Assembly: GCF_040222955.1 (NCBI RefSeq)
Contig: NZ_JAVKCA010000008.1
Location: 124,001 to 188,000, forward strand
Direction: 5' to 3'
DNA length: 64,000 bases
Source of the DNA: Marinoscillum sp040222955
GTDB taxonomy: Bacteria > Bacteroidota > Bacteroidia > Cytophagales > Cyclobacteriaceae
Notes under the pieces: generated by a model
What the model was told of the DNA's origin: nothing
Seen by the model: only the letters and a program-made list of their open reading frames with translations
Databases searched by the model: none
Translations under genes and position numbers: made by a program
Shown: positions 23,741 to 32,940 of the stretch, piece after piece
Layout: every line of letters starts with the position of its first letter
How positions within the stretch are numbered: the stretch's first letter is position 1

Positions 23741-24331
23741 TTAAAAAGCAAACTTTTCTTCTTTGATTAATTTGCTGTCGTGATACAGGAGGAAAGTCAC
23801 ATCTCCGCTCTTCAGACTCTGGAAGTTGAAGCTTTTGTGCACCTGATTGTCCTGATCAAATGATTCTTTGTAAACCACATCTTTGGCTTCATCCAGGATG
23901 TACAGGGTCATGGACTTACCCTGCTCCTTAGACCCTACCATGGCAATCTTACGGTCAGCTTTCTGATCAAATGAAAACACAAAGTTGGAAATGTCTCCAA
24001 TCTTCAGGTCTTCGCTGAAAACGTATCCGCTTGATTTTACCTGGATCTGGTAATCCCCGTCGGGGAGGTTCGTGAGATCAAACTTTTTGGAGAAACCTGC
24101 TGACTTTATATTTTCTTTATAAACTAAGTGTTGTTTCTCGTCGAAAAGCTGGATGGTCACATTCTCTTCATTTGCAGCCTGATAAATTACTTTGTATAAC
24201 TTATCCTCTTCGGCCACAACCTTACAGATGGTAGCCATGTAAGCAGAGTCTGCTGAGTAGGCTACTGATGCACTAAAAACTGTTAATAGTGCAAGTACGT
24301 GTTTGATTGAATGTTTCATAGTTCTATTCAT
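23741..24331 (-). CDS. Secreted protein of unknown function with two beta-rich repeats
   Basis: 196 residues. Two starts are possible, MNRTMK or MKHSIK four codons later. A signal peptide covers about 8-27 (ALLTVFSASVAYS-AD). The mature part appears to hold two similar beta-sandwich-like units: one with VTIQLFDEKQHLVYKENI then FDLTNLPDGDYQIQV, the other with MTLYILDEAKDVVYKESF then FNFQSLKSGDVTFLL. This pattern resembles FlgD-Ig or T9SS-sorting-domain-like folds in which a flexible strand pair is followed by a 'G-Y-x-hydrophobic' strand; that comparison is an inference. Single-gene unit with its own terminator. Confidence 0.75.
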   Translation of the reverse strand: MNRTMKHSIKHVLALLTVFSASVAYSADSAYMATICKVVAEEDKLYKVIYQAANEENVTIQLFDEKQHLVYKENIKSAGFSKKFDLTNLPDGDYQIQVKSSGYVFSEDLKIGDISNFVFSFDQKADRKIAMVGSKEQGKSMTLYILDEAKDVVYKESFDQDNQVHKSFNFQSLKSGDVTFLLYHDSKLIKEEKFAF

Positions 24332-24621
24332 TTTTCGTTATGAATTACATGACAAAGTTGAATAGATTCTGATGTCATTCGCAAGTAAATGATGCTTTTA
24401 TTAAATGAATTAATGGTTAATTAATAAATATTTACACTTTCATTAAAGCGAAAAGGTTTTCATTGAAAATTCTATCATTTACCCCCAATGATCTCCGATT
24501 GCATTGTATTATTTTTATCATTCTTGTAAATATTCCAACAATCACAGGGAAAAATGCCTTAAAATTGGTTTTTAGTAGTTTTACCACACATTCTCTCGGG
24601 TCATTTAAAGAAAGCCAAATT

Positions 24622-25620
24622 TTATTGTATCGGATAGTAAATATTGGTGGCCCAACTAGCTGTATCCGGATTGGTCTCCGGGTCTGTGGTGTATTCTTCC
24701 CATGGATTACCCACCAGATCATAGTCGTAAAAAGCAGCAAACTCCATGATTTCGTCATATCCTTTTTCCAGATTTTCATAACTCCCCTGGCAATTGAGTA
24801 GAATGACCGGCCCGCCTTCCTGCCGAAACAGCTGAATTCGACCGGTACCAATCTCCTGAGCCGCTATGGGATATCCGCAAATGAAGGACAGGTCACCATC
24901 ACCGTAATCTGAATAAACAGCCAGGGGATTGCCTGTGGCCTCTACACCGCGTATGGACATATAGGTGACGAGTTCTCCATAATTCTGTGCCATCATGGTA
25001 GACACCAGCGCCGGATCACTCACAGTGGAATCTCTGATGCCCAGGTACCGAAAGGGTTCTACGGTCTTAAGGCTCATCGAAAACTCAAAATCTGGTGCTG
25101 ACTCCACCCGATCTTTCAGCGCCAGTAGCCCCTGCTCATAGTCTTCCCCCAGAAACCCATCAATACCCAGCATGAAGATTTTAGCCAGTCCCTTCACATT
25201 GGATTCATCATAGGTCCATACCACCTCAGTGCCCCCGTCCACGGGATTCAGGATGAAGGCTGCCGTGGGGTCGCTTTCGTATTCATCAAATTTCATCAGG
25301 TTCACCACCTTGCGGTTTTCCATTACCTCAATGACCTGCATGGACCCATTGCCTACCTCCGCACTTTTCCAGGAAATCCTGGCCCCCACGCCCATCACCG
25401 GTCCGTCCCACTGATACGCTGCAGCGGGATCCTTGGTGGCCCAGGGTGACCATTCGTTGAATGTTCTGAATGATATCAACTCTGTATACACTACCTCAGG
25501 TTGCCTCTCAATCAATATCTTACGCTCCATATGGGCATTGTCCGGTAGCAAATAAATGGCTATGAGCACTACCGAGGCAAGAATCATCAGAATGATTCCT
25601 ACGATTTTAATTGCTTTCAT
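24622..25620 (-). CDS. Membrane-anchored SRPBCC (START-like) plus GyrI-like effector-binding protein
   Basis: 332 residues. One N-terminal membrane segment (5-26) is followed by a polyketide-cyclase/SRPBCC ligand-binding domain (about 30-172; FRTFNEWSPWATKDP is the typical start) and a C-terminal GyrI-like/AraC-effector-binding domain (about 178-330; MSLKTVEPFRYLGIRDSTVSDP and YEIMEFAAFYDY). This double-domain layout is common in Bacteroidota and probably senses or sequesters a small hydrophobic molecule. The gene is alone, 55 bp from the divergent RDD gene. Confidence 0.85.
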   Translation of the reverse strand: MKAIKIVGIILMILASVVLIAIYLLPDNAHMERKILIERQPEVVYTELISFRTFNEWSPWATKDPAAAYQWDGPVMGVGARISWKSAEVGNGSMQVIEVMENRKVVNLMKFDEYESDPTAAFILNPVDGGTEVVWTYDESNVKGLAKIFMLGIDGFLGEDYEQGLLALKDRVESAPDFEFSMSLKTVEPFRYLGIRDSTVSDPALVSTMMAQNYGELVTYMSIRGVEATGNPLAVYSDYGDGDLSFICGYPIAAQEIGTGRIQLFRQEGGPVILLNCQGSYENLEKGYDEIMEFAAFYDYDLVGNPWEEYTTDPETNPDTASWATNIYYPIQ

Positions 25621-25674
25621 CTTTGAGATTGTGGTTGAGTTTTTTCAATATAGCGGAAAATTAAGAGAAGCACG

Positions 25675-26061
25675 ATGCATCCTGTTGGATTTTGGACCAG
25701 ATTGATGGCACACAATATAGACCTAATAGTTATGCTACCGGTCTATTATCTGATGAGCTTTTTTATCCATTCAAATCAGGTGCTCATTTGGCTATGCCTG
25801 GTGGTCACTTATCTATATGAAGTCATTGCCATAGCCAGTCCCTGGGGCGGCACGCTGGGCAAGCGGATGATGAAGATAAAAGTGACCAACGATGACCTGA
25901 CAACCCTCTCTCCCTGGAAATCCGGTCTGAGGGCCCTGGTAAAAGCATTCTCCGTACTCACGCTTTTCATCGGTTACCTCACGATTATTCTCCACCCTCA
26001 GAAAAAAAGCCTCCATGATCTGGCGATGAAAACTTCTGTTATTTTTTCTCCCCCTGCCTGA
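25675..26061 (+). CDS. RDD-family small membrane protein
   Basis: 128 residues with the RDD pattern: an N-terminal GFWTRLMAHNIDLIVM (arginine then aspartate entering the first membrane segment), three hydrophobic segments (about 14-30, 34-53, 88-106), and the conserved GTLGKRMMKIKV loop. RDD proteins are proposed Na+(Li+)/H+ antiporters or membrane-assembly factors; the role is not settled. It precedes a TIGR00645-type gene by 74 bp on the same strand. Confidence 0.88.
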   Translation: MHPVGFWTRLMAHNIDLIVMLPVYYLMSFFIHSNQVLIWLCLVVTYLYEVIAIASPWGGTLGKRMMKIKVTNDDLTTLSPWKSGLRALVKAFSVLTLFIGYLTIILHPQKKSLHDLAMKTSVIFSPPA

Positions 26062-26135
26062 TTTTTCATTTATTCATTCGAATGGAAACTATAGAATATC
26101 GTATCTTTCGCCTTTGTAACTATTAGCAATTCAAA

Positions 26136-26711
26136 ATGGCACAAGATTCTGGTATCAAAAGATTTGAAAATTTCTTCGAGGGGTTCATGTTCTGGAGTAG
26201 GTGGGTACAAGCTCCACTTTATACAGGACTTACAATAGGAGCCTTTCTTTATCTGGTTAAATTCTTTCAGGAGCTCTATCATACTTTTCAGCAAACCACA
26301 TCTCTTCATGAAACTGAGATGATGCTTCGCATTCTGGGCCTGGTGGATATCTCCATGGTAATGAACCTTGTGGTCATGGTAACGATAGGTGGCTACTCTA
26401 TTTTCACCAGTAGAATAGACGTGGACTCACACGAGGATAAGCCCCTTTGGCTGGAAGACCTGGATGCAGGACAGCTGAAAATTAAGCTGGCCACCTCGCT
26501 CGCCTCTATCTCCGGGGTTCAGTTGCTAAAGACTTTCATTGATTATCGTGAAGCTGAGCAGAAAGCCGGTGCTGAAGGTATCATTATTGAAATCGTCATT
26601 CACATGGTATTCATCATCTCTGCCCTCCTACTGGCGCAGACAGAGAAAATCACTCACAGCTACAAGCATGGTCATGCTGCCGCAGTGAAGTTTGGTGATG
26701 AGGAGCATTAA
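26136..26711 (+). CDS. TIGR00645/UPF0114 (YqhA-like) inner membrane protein
   Basis: 191 residues. Family hallmark at the N-terminus (FENFFEGFMFWSRWVQAPLYTGL), then four hydrophobic segments at about 27-45, 66-86, 108-130 and 150-170. Family members are four-helix membrane proteins, some reported as ion channels, but function in this group is unproved. The gene ends at a very strong bidirectional terminator. Confidence 0.9.
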   Translation: MAQDSGIKRFENFFEGFMFWSRWVQAPLYTGLTIGAFLYLVKFFQELYHTFQQTTSLHETEMMLRILGLVDISMVMNLVVMVTIGGYSIFTSRIDVDSHEDKPLWLEDLDAGQLKIKLATSLASISGVQLLKTFIDYREAEQKAGAEGIIIEIVIHMVFIISALLLAQTEKITHSYKHGHAAAVKFGDEEH

Positions 26712-26726
26712 AACATAAGTCAAACC

Positions 26727-26772
26727 AAAAAGTAAAGCCGCCGCGATGAATATCGCGGCGGCTTTACTTTTT
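26727..26772. terminator. Perfect 21-bp bidirectional terminator
   Basis: A 21-bp exactly paired stem (core GCCGCCGCGAT / ATCGCGGCGGC with A-run and T-run ends) around a 4-base loop, between convergent genes ending at 26711 and 26788. It is the strongest terminator hairpin in the window. Confidence 0.92.
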
Positions 26773-26787
26773 TACAGGACGGCCTGA

Positions 26788-27384
26788 TCAATCCTGTTTC
26801 TCTTTTCCTACCACTGACCGAATGAGCTCTGTCCATCGGAATGGATCCAGAAAATGGTTGGGCTGAACAACTCCTGTCAGCTCATATAACCGGCGATCAG
26901 CCCACATATCATAGTAGTAAATGTCATTTTTGTACGAATCCTTGAGAATCTTCATCAGGTCACGTTTCGCCTCCAGGGCACGGCTTTCCATGTCCGTTTT
27001 TGGTGACACCTTCAGGAAAGCTTCTCTGAATTCCTCTTCGCTGGGAAAAGAAAAGACCTGGACTTCATTGAGCAATACCGCTGAGGGTTGCAAAAGCTGA
27101 ATGATGCCATAATCCGACACTTCCAGGACTGATGGCACCACCAACGTGGAGGATAGATACCTCAAATCGCGAAAGACAAGGGTATCCCCGGACTGTGCTT
27201 CGATACTAAACAAGCCAAGGCTATCGGTCACAGCTTCCTTGTTTTTGGAAAGATTGAAAACATAGGTCCCATCAATCGGCTTGATCTGCTCCCTATCCAG
27301 CACCACTCCTGAAAATCTGAGGAAATCCTGTGCGAACAGCACGTTGGATAAAATCAACCCAAAAAACAGCAGCAGCGTCTTCAT
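26788..27384 (-). CDS. Secreted carboxypeptidase-regulatory-like domain protein
   Basis: 198 residues with a signal peptide (1-18, ending LFAQ). A CarboxypepD_reg-like beta-sandwich follows (about 22-110; FSGVVLDREQIKPIDGTYVFN, DSLGLFSIEAQSGDTLVFR), as found at the start of TonB-dependent receptors, then a helical tail (115-198) with no known domain. No barrel follows, so this is a stand-alone periplasmic or outer-membrane-associated protein. It starts downstream of the M42 peptidase gene (19-bp gap), so the two are probably co-transcribed. Confidence 0.82.
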   Translation of the reverse strand: MKTLLLFFGLILSNVLFAQDFLRFSGVVLDREQIKPIDGTYVFNLSKNKEAVTDSLGLFSIEAQSGDTLVFRDLRYLSSTLVVPSVLEVSDYGIIQLLQPSAVLLNEVQVFSFPSEEEFREAFLKVSPKTDMESRALEAKRDLMKILKDSYKNDIYYYDMWADRRLYELTGVVQPNHFLDPFRWTELIRSVVGKEKQD

Positions 27385-27402
27385 GACTTCTTTATTTAGT
27401 TT

Positions 27403-28455
27403 TCAATATTCCCAACTGGCAGTGTCTATCTCTTCTAACGCATAAACGAGCAAATTAATTGACGCAATGATGTCATCTTTGTGTGCCATCTCTATCACCT
27501 GGTGCAAATGGCGGGTAGGAATGGAAATTGCTCCGGCAATAGAGCCATTTTTTCCCATGCGCTGCACACCTGCGGTATCAGTACCCCCTGCTGCCAGGAT
27601 TTCCGGCTGCCAATCGATCTGGTGACTGTCTGCCGTTTTCTTTAAGAACTTCACCATTCGGCTATCGCAAATGGTCATAGCGTCCATTATTTTGATGGCT
27701 GTGCCCTTGCCCAACTCTGTGACCTTTTCGTGTGCCTGGGCACCAGGAAGGTCATAGGCGATGGTGGTGTCCAAAGCAATCCCAAAATCGGGATTGAGCG
27801 TATGCGAAGCGACATTCGCTCCTCGTATGCCCACCTCTTCCTGAACAGTAAACACCCCGTAGAAATCATAAGCCGGGTTTTTAATCTGTTTGAGGGCCTC
27901 TATCAAAATATACACAGACACCCGGTTGTCGATGGACTTGCAGTTTACACAGTTGCCCATTTCTATCAGCTCCCGCTGGCGGGTGATCGGATCACCAATG
28001 GTCACCAGTTTTTCTACCTCCTCTTTGGACATCCCACAGTCAATGAAATACTCCTCAATCTTTGCAGGCTTGTTGCGTTCTTCAGCCTTCATCACGTGAA
28101 TAGGCTTGCTACCCATCACTCCTATGACCTCCTCATGACCATGGATGATCACACGCTGAGCAGTGAGGGTCTTGGGATCAAAGCCACCCAGGGTCTGAAA
28201 CCTGATAAAGCCATTGTCATCTATGTGCGAAACCAAAAAACCAATCTCGTCCATATGGGCGGCCACCATCACTTTCTTGCCTTCAGGGTTTTTTACCCCT
28301 TTCTTGATGGCAATGAGATTCCCCATATTATCAATGCTATATTCATCCACATGGCCCTGTATTTCCCTGATGATCAGCTGGCGAACAGGATGCTCGAACC
28401 CCGGAGCTCCGGGCGCCTCACAAATGGCTTTCAACAATTTTACGTCTACCTTCAT
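27403..28455 (-). CDS. M42-family metallo-aminopeptidase
   Basis: 350 residues, full length for M42 (glutamyl aminopeptidase/TET-type) peptidases, which remove N-terminal residues from peptides in the cytoplasm. Metal ligands and catalytic residues are visible: AAHMDEIG (His-Asp), SIDNRV (bridging Asp), VQEEVGIRGA (catalytic and ligand Glu), IALDTTIA (Asp) and the terminal TRHLHQ (His). No signal peptide. It starts 20 bp after the terminator of tRNA-Leu(GAG). Confidence 0.94.
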   Translation of the reverse strand: MKVDVKLLKAICEAPGAPGFEHPVRQLIIREIQGHVDEYSIDNMGNLIAIKKGVKNPEGKKVMVAAHMDEIGFLVSHIDDNGFIRFQTLGGFDPKTLTAQRVIIHGHEEVIGVMGSKPIHVMKAEERNKPAKIEEYFIDCGMSKEEVEKLVTIGDPITRQRELIEMGNCVNCKSIDNRVSVYILIEALKQIKNPAYDFYGVFTVQEEVGIRGANVASHTLNPDFGIALDTTIAYDLPGAQAHEKVTELGKGTAIKIMDAMTICDSRMVKFLKKTADSHQIDWQPEILAAGGTDTAGVQRMGKNGSIAGAISIPTRHLHQVIEMAHKDDIIASINLLVYALEEIDTASWEY

Positions 28456-28468
28456 AATATGGAATTTA

Positions 28469-28500
28469 ACAAAAAAAGTCCGGCTGTATCAACCGGACTT
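28469..28500 (-). terminator. Intrinsic terminator of tRNA-Leu(GAG)
   Basis: AAGTCCGG (28476-28483) pairs with CCGGACTT (28493-28500). On the minus strand a run of seven Ts follows. It lies between the tRNA and the M42 peptidase start, so the peptidase needs its own promoter or readthrough. Confidence 0.85.
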
Positions 28501-28587
28501 CAAAGATTTTATACCTGAAAATGACCTCATCGAAAGACCTGTTTTTTACCACAGGCTATCTAAATATGGTCATCGTTTCACTCAAAG

Positions 28588-28671
28588 TGCCCAGAGGGGG
28601 AGTCGAACCCCCACGTCCTAACGAACACATGGCCCTCAACCATGCCTGTCTACCAATTTCAGCACCTGGGC
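28588..28671 (-). tRNA. tRNA-Leu(GAG)
   Basis: An 84-nt class II tRNA. The acceptor stem starts GCCCAGG and closes with TCTGGGC, the D arm contains GGTAGAC, the anticodon stem CATGG/CCATG encloses loop TTGAGGG giving anticodon GAG, the variable arm is long, and the T arm is GGGGG-TTCGACT-CCCCC. CCA is not encoded. Confidence 0.94.
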
Positions 28672-28731
28672 AGATGCGACGGCAAATTTAGCCGGATAAT
28701 TTAAAATGGAAGCACCAATCTTTAGAATTTA

Positions 28732-29679
28732 TCAGATTACTTCCCAGACCGAATCACAGAACAAATGTTCCTGATCAAAAAAGTTTTGAACAAGCCTGAA
28801 TCCGGTTTTCACCGCCAGCTCTTCGATCTCCTCCAGGTCATATTTTTTGGATACTTCCATGAAAATAGGTTCCCATTCCCTGAAAGAAAAAGTCTCATTG
28901 AGTGCTCCCACATGCACTTCCAGTGGCTGCTTGCTAATGAGATAGCTCCTGCACTGCCCGGTCATGGGGTCATAGATAGGATTGTGGTCAAACATGGACG
29001 TATCAAAATTAGCGTCTAGCTCCCGATTGATCCTATCCAGCAGGTTCATATTAAATGCCCGTGTCACGCCAGCAGCATCATTGTAGGCATTCAATATCCT
29101 TTTGGGGTCTTTCTTGAGATCAAATCCTATCATCAGGTAATCACCTTGCTGCAGGTTGTCATGAATACTTGACAGAAAATTAATGGCTGTATCACTCAGG
29201 AAATTGCCAATATTGGATCCTAAAAAGAATGCCACTGAATGGGTGTGGTTTTTAAACTTCAGGTCTGCCAAAACCCTGAAGTAATCTCCGGCCAACGGCT
29301 CGATTTTCAGGTGCGGAATCTCCTTCAGCAGATTGGACTGCAGATGCTCCAGCACATCGGGAGAAATGTCTACCGGTGCATAGGAAAAGTCTACCCCCTG
29401 TTCGAGAAAGTGTTTCAAAAGCACTTTGGTCTTCAGGCCATCACCCGCGCCAAGCTCTACGAGTCTGAACGGCGCTCCATGATCCATAATCGCCAACAGA
29501 GCCTCCTTATGAGTTTGGAAAATCTCCAGCTCCGCCCTGGAGAGATAGTACTCATCCAAATGCATGATCTGCTGAAACAGCTTATCCCCGCGGGCGTCAT
29601 AAAAGTACTTTGACGACAGGCGTTTCGGACTGGATGAGAGGCCTTCTTTTACATCCCTGGCAAATTGATTCAATGGCAC
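28732..29679 (-). CDS. egtD: L-histidine N-alpha-methyltransferase EgtD
   Basis: Trimethylates histidine to hercynine with SAM, the first step of ergothioneine synthesis. 315 residues, family length. Visible features: SSKYFYDARGDKLFQQI at the N-terminus, the SAM loop LVELGAGDGLKTK (73-85), FFLGSNIGNF and the C-terminal FSFREWEPIFME. It starts 31 bp downstream of egtB on the same strand, so they form a two-gene unit. No egtA, egtC or egtE homologue is visible nearby. Confidence 0.94.
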   Translation of the reverse strand: MPLNQFARDVKEGLSSSPKRLSSKYFYDARGDKLFQQIMHLDEYYLSRAELEIFQTHKEALLAIMDHGAPFRLVELGAGDGLKTKVLLKHFLEQGVDFSYAPVDISPDVLEHLQSNLLKEIPHLKIEPLAGDYFRVLADLKFKNHTHSVAFFLGSNIGNFLSDTAINFLSSIHDNLQQGDYLMIGFDLKKDPKRILNAYNDAAGVTRAFNMNLLDRINRELDANFDTSMFDHNPIYDPMTGQCRSYLISKQPLEVHVGALNETFSFREWEPIFMEVSKKYDLEEIEELAVKTGFRLVQNFFDQEHLFCDSVWEVI

Positions 29680-29710
29680 TGTGATTGTTTTAGTATGTGA
29701 AAGATTCTTA

Positions 29711-30979
29711 TTATTTAATATGCCTTGCCAGTCTTACGCCCGAAAAAAGCCATTGACATTGAGGTGCAAAGAAATTGCGATAGGTGGCCCGGATGTGCGA
29801 TTTTGGGGTAGCGAATGAGCCGCCCCTCAGAACCATCTGGTTGATCATAAACTTACCATTGTACTCACCCAGTGCCCCATCCGGAGCCTTGTAAAACGGA
29901 TAAGGCAAATAGGCACTGGACGTCCACTCCCACAGGTTGCCGAAGAAGCCAGGGCCCGATTGCCCTTTTGGGATCAGAGAACCACTTTCCACGAAATTTC
30001 CATCCTCAGGAATATTAGGCTGATGGATCCCTACTGCCACCTCCCACTCCAGCTCGGTAGGCAACCGGCAACCTTTCCATGAGGCGTATGCATTGGCCTC
30101 ATAGTAGGACAAGTGCGCCACCGGGGCATTGAGATCAAGGGGCTTCAGGCCGAGCAGCGTGTAATGCAGCCAATGGCCATCTTCATTGATCCAATACATC
30201 GGGGCCTTCACGGCCTGGTTACCCAGCCAGTCCCAGCCATCCGAAAGCCAATATTGATGACTGGAATAACCGCCATCCTGCATAAACTCCAAATACTCCC
30301 CATTGGTAACGGTACGACTGGCAATCTCATAAGCCTCCAGATGCACTTCATGACGCCCCTGTTCATTATCAAAACAGAAACCATCACCCTGATGGCCCAC
30401 ATGGTAGTTGCCCTTATCCACTGTCAGCCACCCCATCGGAGCGCTCGTATCATGGCTCTCCCGCTCCCGATTTTGATAAGGTGGGAAAAGCGGATTGTGC
30501 CCCAGAATGTATTTGATGTCATAGAGCAGCAGTTCCTGGTGCTGCTGCTCATGCTGTAACCCTATCTCCATTACATGCGCCAGTTCCGGAGGCAGGGACT
30601 GCTGAAGCAGGCGCTCCATGTGCTCCTCCACATAAGCGCGATACGTCAGCACCTCCTGTACAGTCGGTCGGGTCAGGTATCCGCGGGAGGCCCTGGCCCA
30701 TCGATCACCTGCTGCCACATAGTAACTATTGAAAAGAAAGGGGAAATCTTGATTGAAAAGCTGGTAATCGGGGAGGTGAGGCACGAGTAAGAACACCTCA
30801 AAAAACCAGGTGGTGTGTGCCAAATGCCACTTTGGAGGGCTCACATCTGAAACTGGCTGGACCACAAAATCCTCTGTCTCCAAAGGCTCTACCAGGTTCA
30901 GGGTTTGCTTTCGTACACTTTTGAACCTTTCCAGGTAGTCCAGAGCAGGATCTGCTAACGTGGATTGCGATTGTGACAT
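29711..30979 (-). CDS. egtB: Ergothioneine biosynthesis sulfoxide synthase EgtB
   Basis: A non-haem iron enzyme that joins hercynine to a thiol donor and oxidises it. 422 residues: N-terminal DinB-like four-helix domain with candidate iron ligands H52/H55 (WHLAHTTWFFE) and the HxxxHxE motif (HEQQHQE), followed by a formylglycine-generating-enzyme-like domain (about 185-420) ending in GGSFATPKSHIRATYRNFF and FSGVRLARH. The absence of gamma-glutamylcysteine ligase (EgtA) and the EgtC amidase in the cluster suggests use of cysteine as donor, as in some described EgtB types; this is inference. It heads the egtBD unit. Confidence 0.93.
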   Translation of the reverse strand: MSQSQSTLADPALDYLERFKSVRKQTLNLVEPLETEDFVVQPVSDVSPPKWHLAHTTWFFEVFLLVPHLPDYQLFNQDFPFLFNSYYVAAGDRWARASRGYLTRPTVQEVLTYRAYVEEHMERLLQQSLPPELAHVMEIGLQHEQQHQELLLYDIKYILGHNPLFPPYQNRERESHDTSAPMGWLTVDKGNYHVGHQGDGFCFDNEQGRHEVHLEAYEIASRTVTNGEYLEFMQDGGYSSHQYWLSDGWDWLGNQAVKAPMYWINEDGHWLHYTLLGLKPLDLNAPVAHLSYYEANAYASWKGCRLPTELEWEVAVGIHQPNIPEDGNFVESGSLIPKGQSGPGFFGNLWEWTSSAYLPYPFYKAPDGALGEYNGKFMINQMVLRGGSFATPKSHIRATYRNFFAPQCQWLFSGVRLARHIK

Positions 30980-31044
30980 ACAGATTGTTTTTTCATTTTA
31001 GTTAACTGTAAAAACGCCCGGGGGTTTGGCTAAATCAAAGAAAA

Positions 31045-31069
31045 AGCCCTGACCAAACTGATCAGGGCT
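31045..31069 (-). terminator. Intrinsic terminator after the LytTR regulator gene
   Basis: AGCCCTGA pairs with TCAGGGCT. On the minus strand it is followed by a T-run. It lies 83 bp beyond the stop at 31152 and upstream of egtB. Confidence 0.8.
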
Positions 31070-31151
31070 TCATCAAAAACTCAAAAAAACTTAACCTTAC
31101 TGAAGTAAGAATATAACCGTCATCGGCTTTAAAAAAGTTCAACTTCAGCGC

Positions 31152-31925
31152 TTAATCATTCAGCCATTTCTTGAAAGGCCCTGAGCGCTCAACACTTACA
31201 ATCACATCCATGGCATTAGGGGGTGGCGGTATCAGGTCTATTTTGACCCTGCTTTTAGAGTACGCCACCATGTTCTGTATGCTCTGATAGGAAATAATAA
31301 ATTTTCTATTGATTCGATAAAACTTCTTAGGGTCCAGACTTCCTTCCAGATCTCCAAGATTCATGTTGATGATGTGCTGCGTGCCCTTCTTGGTTACTAA
31401 AAAAGTATAACGGTCTTCACTGAAAAAATAGGCAACATCTGCAGACGGGATGGAGTTAATCTTTTCTCCCAGGGTGACCAGAAAACGCTCCTGGTACTTT
31501 TGGTCTGAATACGGGCGAAGAGCCTCCAGGAGGTTGTCCACGTCAAATTCCTGCCCTTTTTGCTTCCAGTTTCGGTATTTCTTGATGGCTGTCTCCAGCT
31601 CAGTTTTGTCTATCGGTTTGAGCAGATAGTCTATGCTGTTTTCTTTAAATGCCCGAATAGCGTACTGATCATAGGCCGTGGTGATGATGATCGGTGTATT
31701 GTTACGCACCTTATCAAAAATATCAAAGCTCAATCCATCTCCCAGCTCAATATCGGACAGAATCAGGTCCACCTCATTTATATCCAGCCATTGCACGGCA
31801 GTATGCACACTGTCCAACTTCACCACCACCCTGGCATCGTTATAAACCTCCATGAGTGTTTTCTCTAAATCTTCAGCAGCTAGAGGTTCATCTTCAATGA
31901 TCGCGACGCTTAACATAGTATCCAT
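31152..31925 (-). CDS. LytTR-family response regulator
   Basis: 257 residues. A receiver domain (about 5-125) with acidic residues E11/D12, phosphoacceptor D58 (LILSDIELGDG), T/A switch (ITTAYDQYAIRAF) and K (YLLKPI) is followed by a LytTR DNA-binding domain (about 150-255; the RINRKFIISYQSI segment is typical). It starts 10 bp after a receiver-kinase gene, its likely partner. LytTR regulators bind pairs of short imperfect direct repeats; no target site was identified. Confidence 0.94.
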   Translation of the reverse strand: MDTMLSVAIIEDEPLAAEDLEKTLMEVYNDARVVVKLDSVHTAVQWLDINEVDLILSDIELGDGLSFDIFDKVRNNTPIIITTAYDQYAIRAFKENSIDYLLKPIDKTELETAIKKYRNWKQKGQEFDVDNLLEALRPYSDQKYQERFLVTLGEKINSIPSADVAYFFSEDRYTFLVTKKGTQHIINMNLGDLEGSLDPKKFYRINRKFIISYQSIQNMVAYSKSRVKIDLIPPPPNAMDVIVSVERSGPFKKWLND

Positions 31926-31935
31926 TTTTTAAAAG

Positions 31936-32925
31936 TTAAGACTTATCCAGCAATAATGGAATTTTAGCAATGTAAAATTCTCCTTCCTGGTAAAACTCCG
32001 GACTGCTCAATGACAAATAGGACAATCGTTTCTTCAGGTTGTCCTGGCCAATGCCGGTAGACTCCTGCCTGGCATCTTTCGGCTGATAGTTATTCCTCAC
32101 GATCAACCACTCTCCTTCCACAAAAACCTCAACTTTCAGTGGGTTCTCCCGCGTGACAATGTTGTGCTTAAGGGTATTTTCCACCAGCAACTGGAGGGAC
32201 GCACTGGGCAACTTAAAGTACTTATGGTGATCCCCTACACTGTGGGTAAACATCAGCGCATCCTTGAACCGTACCTTCTGGAGATAGATATAATTCTCCA
32301 CAAAGTTCATTTCAGAGTCCAGAGACACCAGGTTATCGTTGTGCTCCAGCAGGTACCGGTATGTATTGGCCAGGTTCTTTACAAAATCACGCGCCTGACT
32401 GTTATCATGAACCAGTGCATGGAGGGTATTCAGACAGTTAAATAAAAAATGCGGATTTACCTGATTGCGAAGGTTCTCCAACTGAGCGACCACTCGCTCC
32501 TTTTCCACGCGCTCAGATTTGATCAGCAATTCCTTATTGATGAGCCGGAGGCGGTAGGTTTCTATGGCCCGCTTGATGATGATTTTCATCTCATCGTAGG
32601 TCCAGGGTTTCGAAATGTAATAGTAGATGTGGCCCAGGTTCACAGCGTTGATCACCGTCTCCATGTCAGCATATCCGGTCACCAGGATCCGAATGCTGTC
32701 ACGTGAAATATTAATGGACCGGCGGAGAAACTCCACTCCACTCATTCGTGGCATGCGCTGATCCGTGAGAATGACCGGAATGTCCTGATTTTCAAAAAGT
32801 AAATCCAGCCCCTCCTCACCTGAATTGGCCGTAACAATCTCATACTCCCGTCTGAAAACAGACCTGAAGTAGTCAATATTGCCCCGCTCATCATCTACAT
32901 AAAGGATTTTTATCAGTTCTGACAT
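31936..32925 (-). CDS. Receiver domain fused to LytS-type histidine kinase
   Basis: 329 residues with the kinase order reversed from usual hybrids: an N-terminal receiver (about 5-120; D11/D12, D55 in ILTDQRMPRMSG, K106 in ISKPW) precedes a His_kinase-type helix with H159 (QVNPHFLFNCLNTLHA) and a compact ATPase with N box LLVENTLKHNI. There is no membrane segment or PAS, so the cytoplasmic kinase is itself a response regulator, placing it in the middle of a relay. It is flanked by a 63-residue membrane protein gene (15 bp upstream) and the LytTR gene (10 bp downstream). Confidence 0.92.
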   Translation of the reverse strand: MSELIKILYVDDERGNIDYFRSVFRREYEIVTANSGEEGLDLLFENQDIPVILTDQRMPRMSGVEFLRRSINISRDSIRILVTGYADMETVINAVNLGHIYYYISKPWTYDEMKIIIKRAIETYRLRLINKELLIKSERVEKERVVAQLENLRNQVNPHFLFNCLNTLHALVHDNSQARDFVKNLANTYRYLLEHNDNLVSLDSEMNFVENYIYLQKVRFKDALMFTHSVGDHHKYFKLPSASLQLLVENTLKHNIVTRENPLKVEVFVEGEWLIVRNNYQPKDARQESTGIGQDNLKKRLSYLSLSSPEFYQEGEFYIAKIPLLLDKS

Positions 32926-32940
32926 CTCGCTCCAACGCTT

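Noticed and set aside
27730..28518. 262-codon plus-strand open frame antisense to the M42 peptidase
   Set aside because: It is the mirror of a well-supported peptidase gene with its full metal-site set; the translation has no domain and is rich in His and Ile in a shadow-frame manner.
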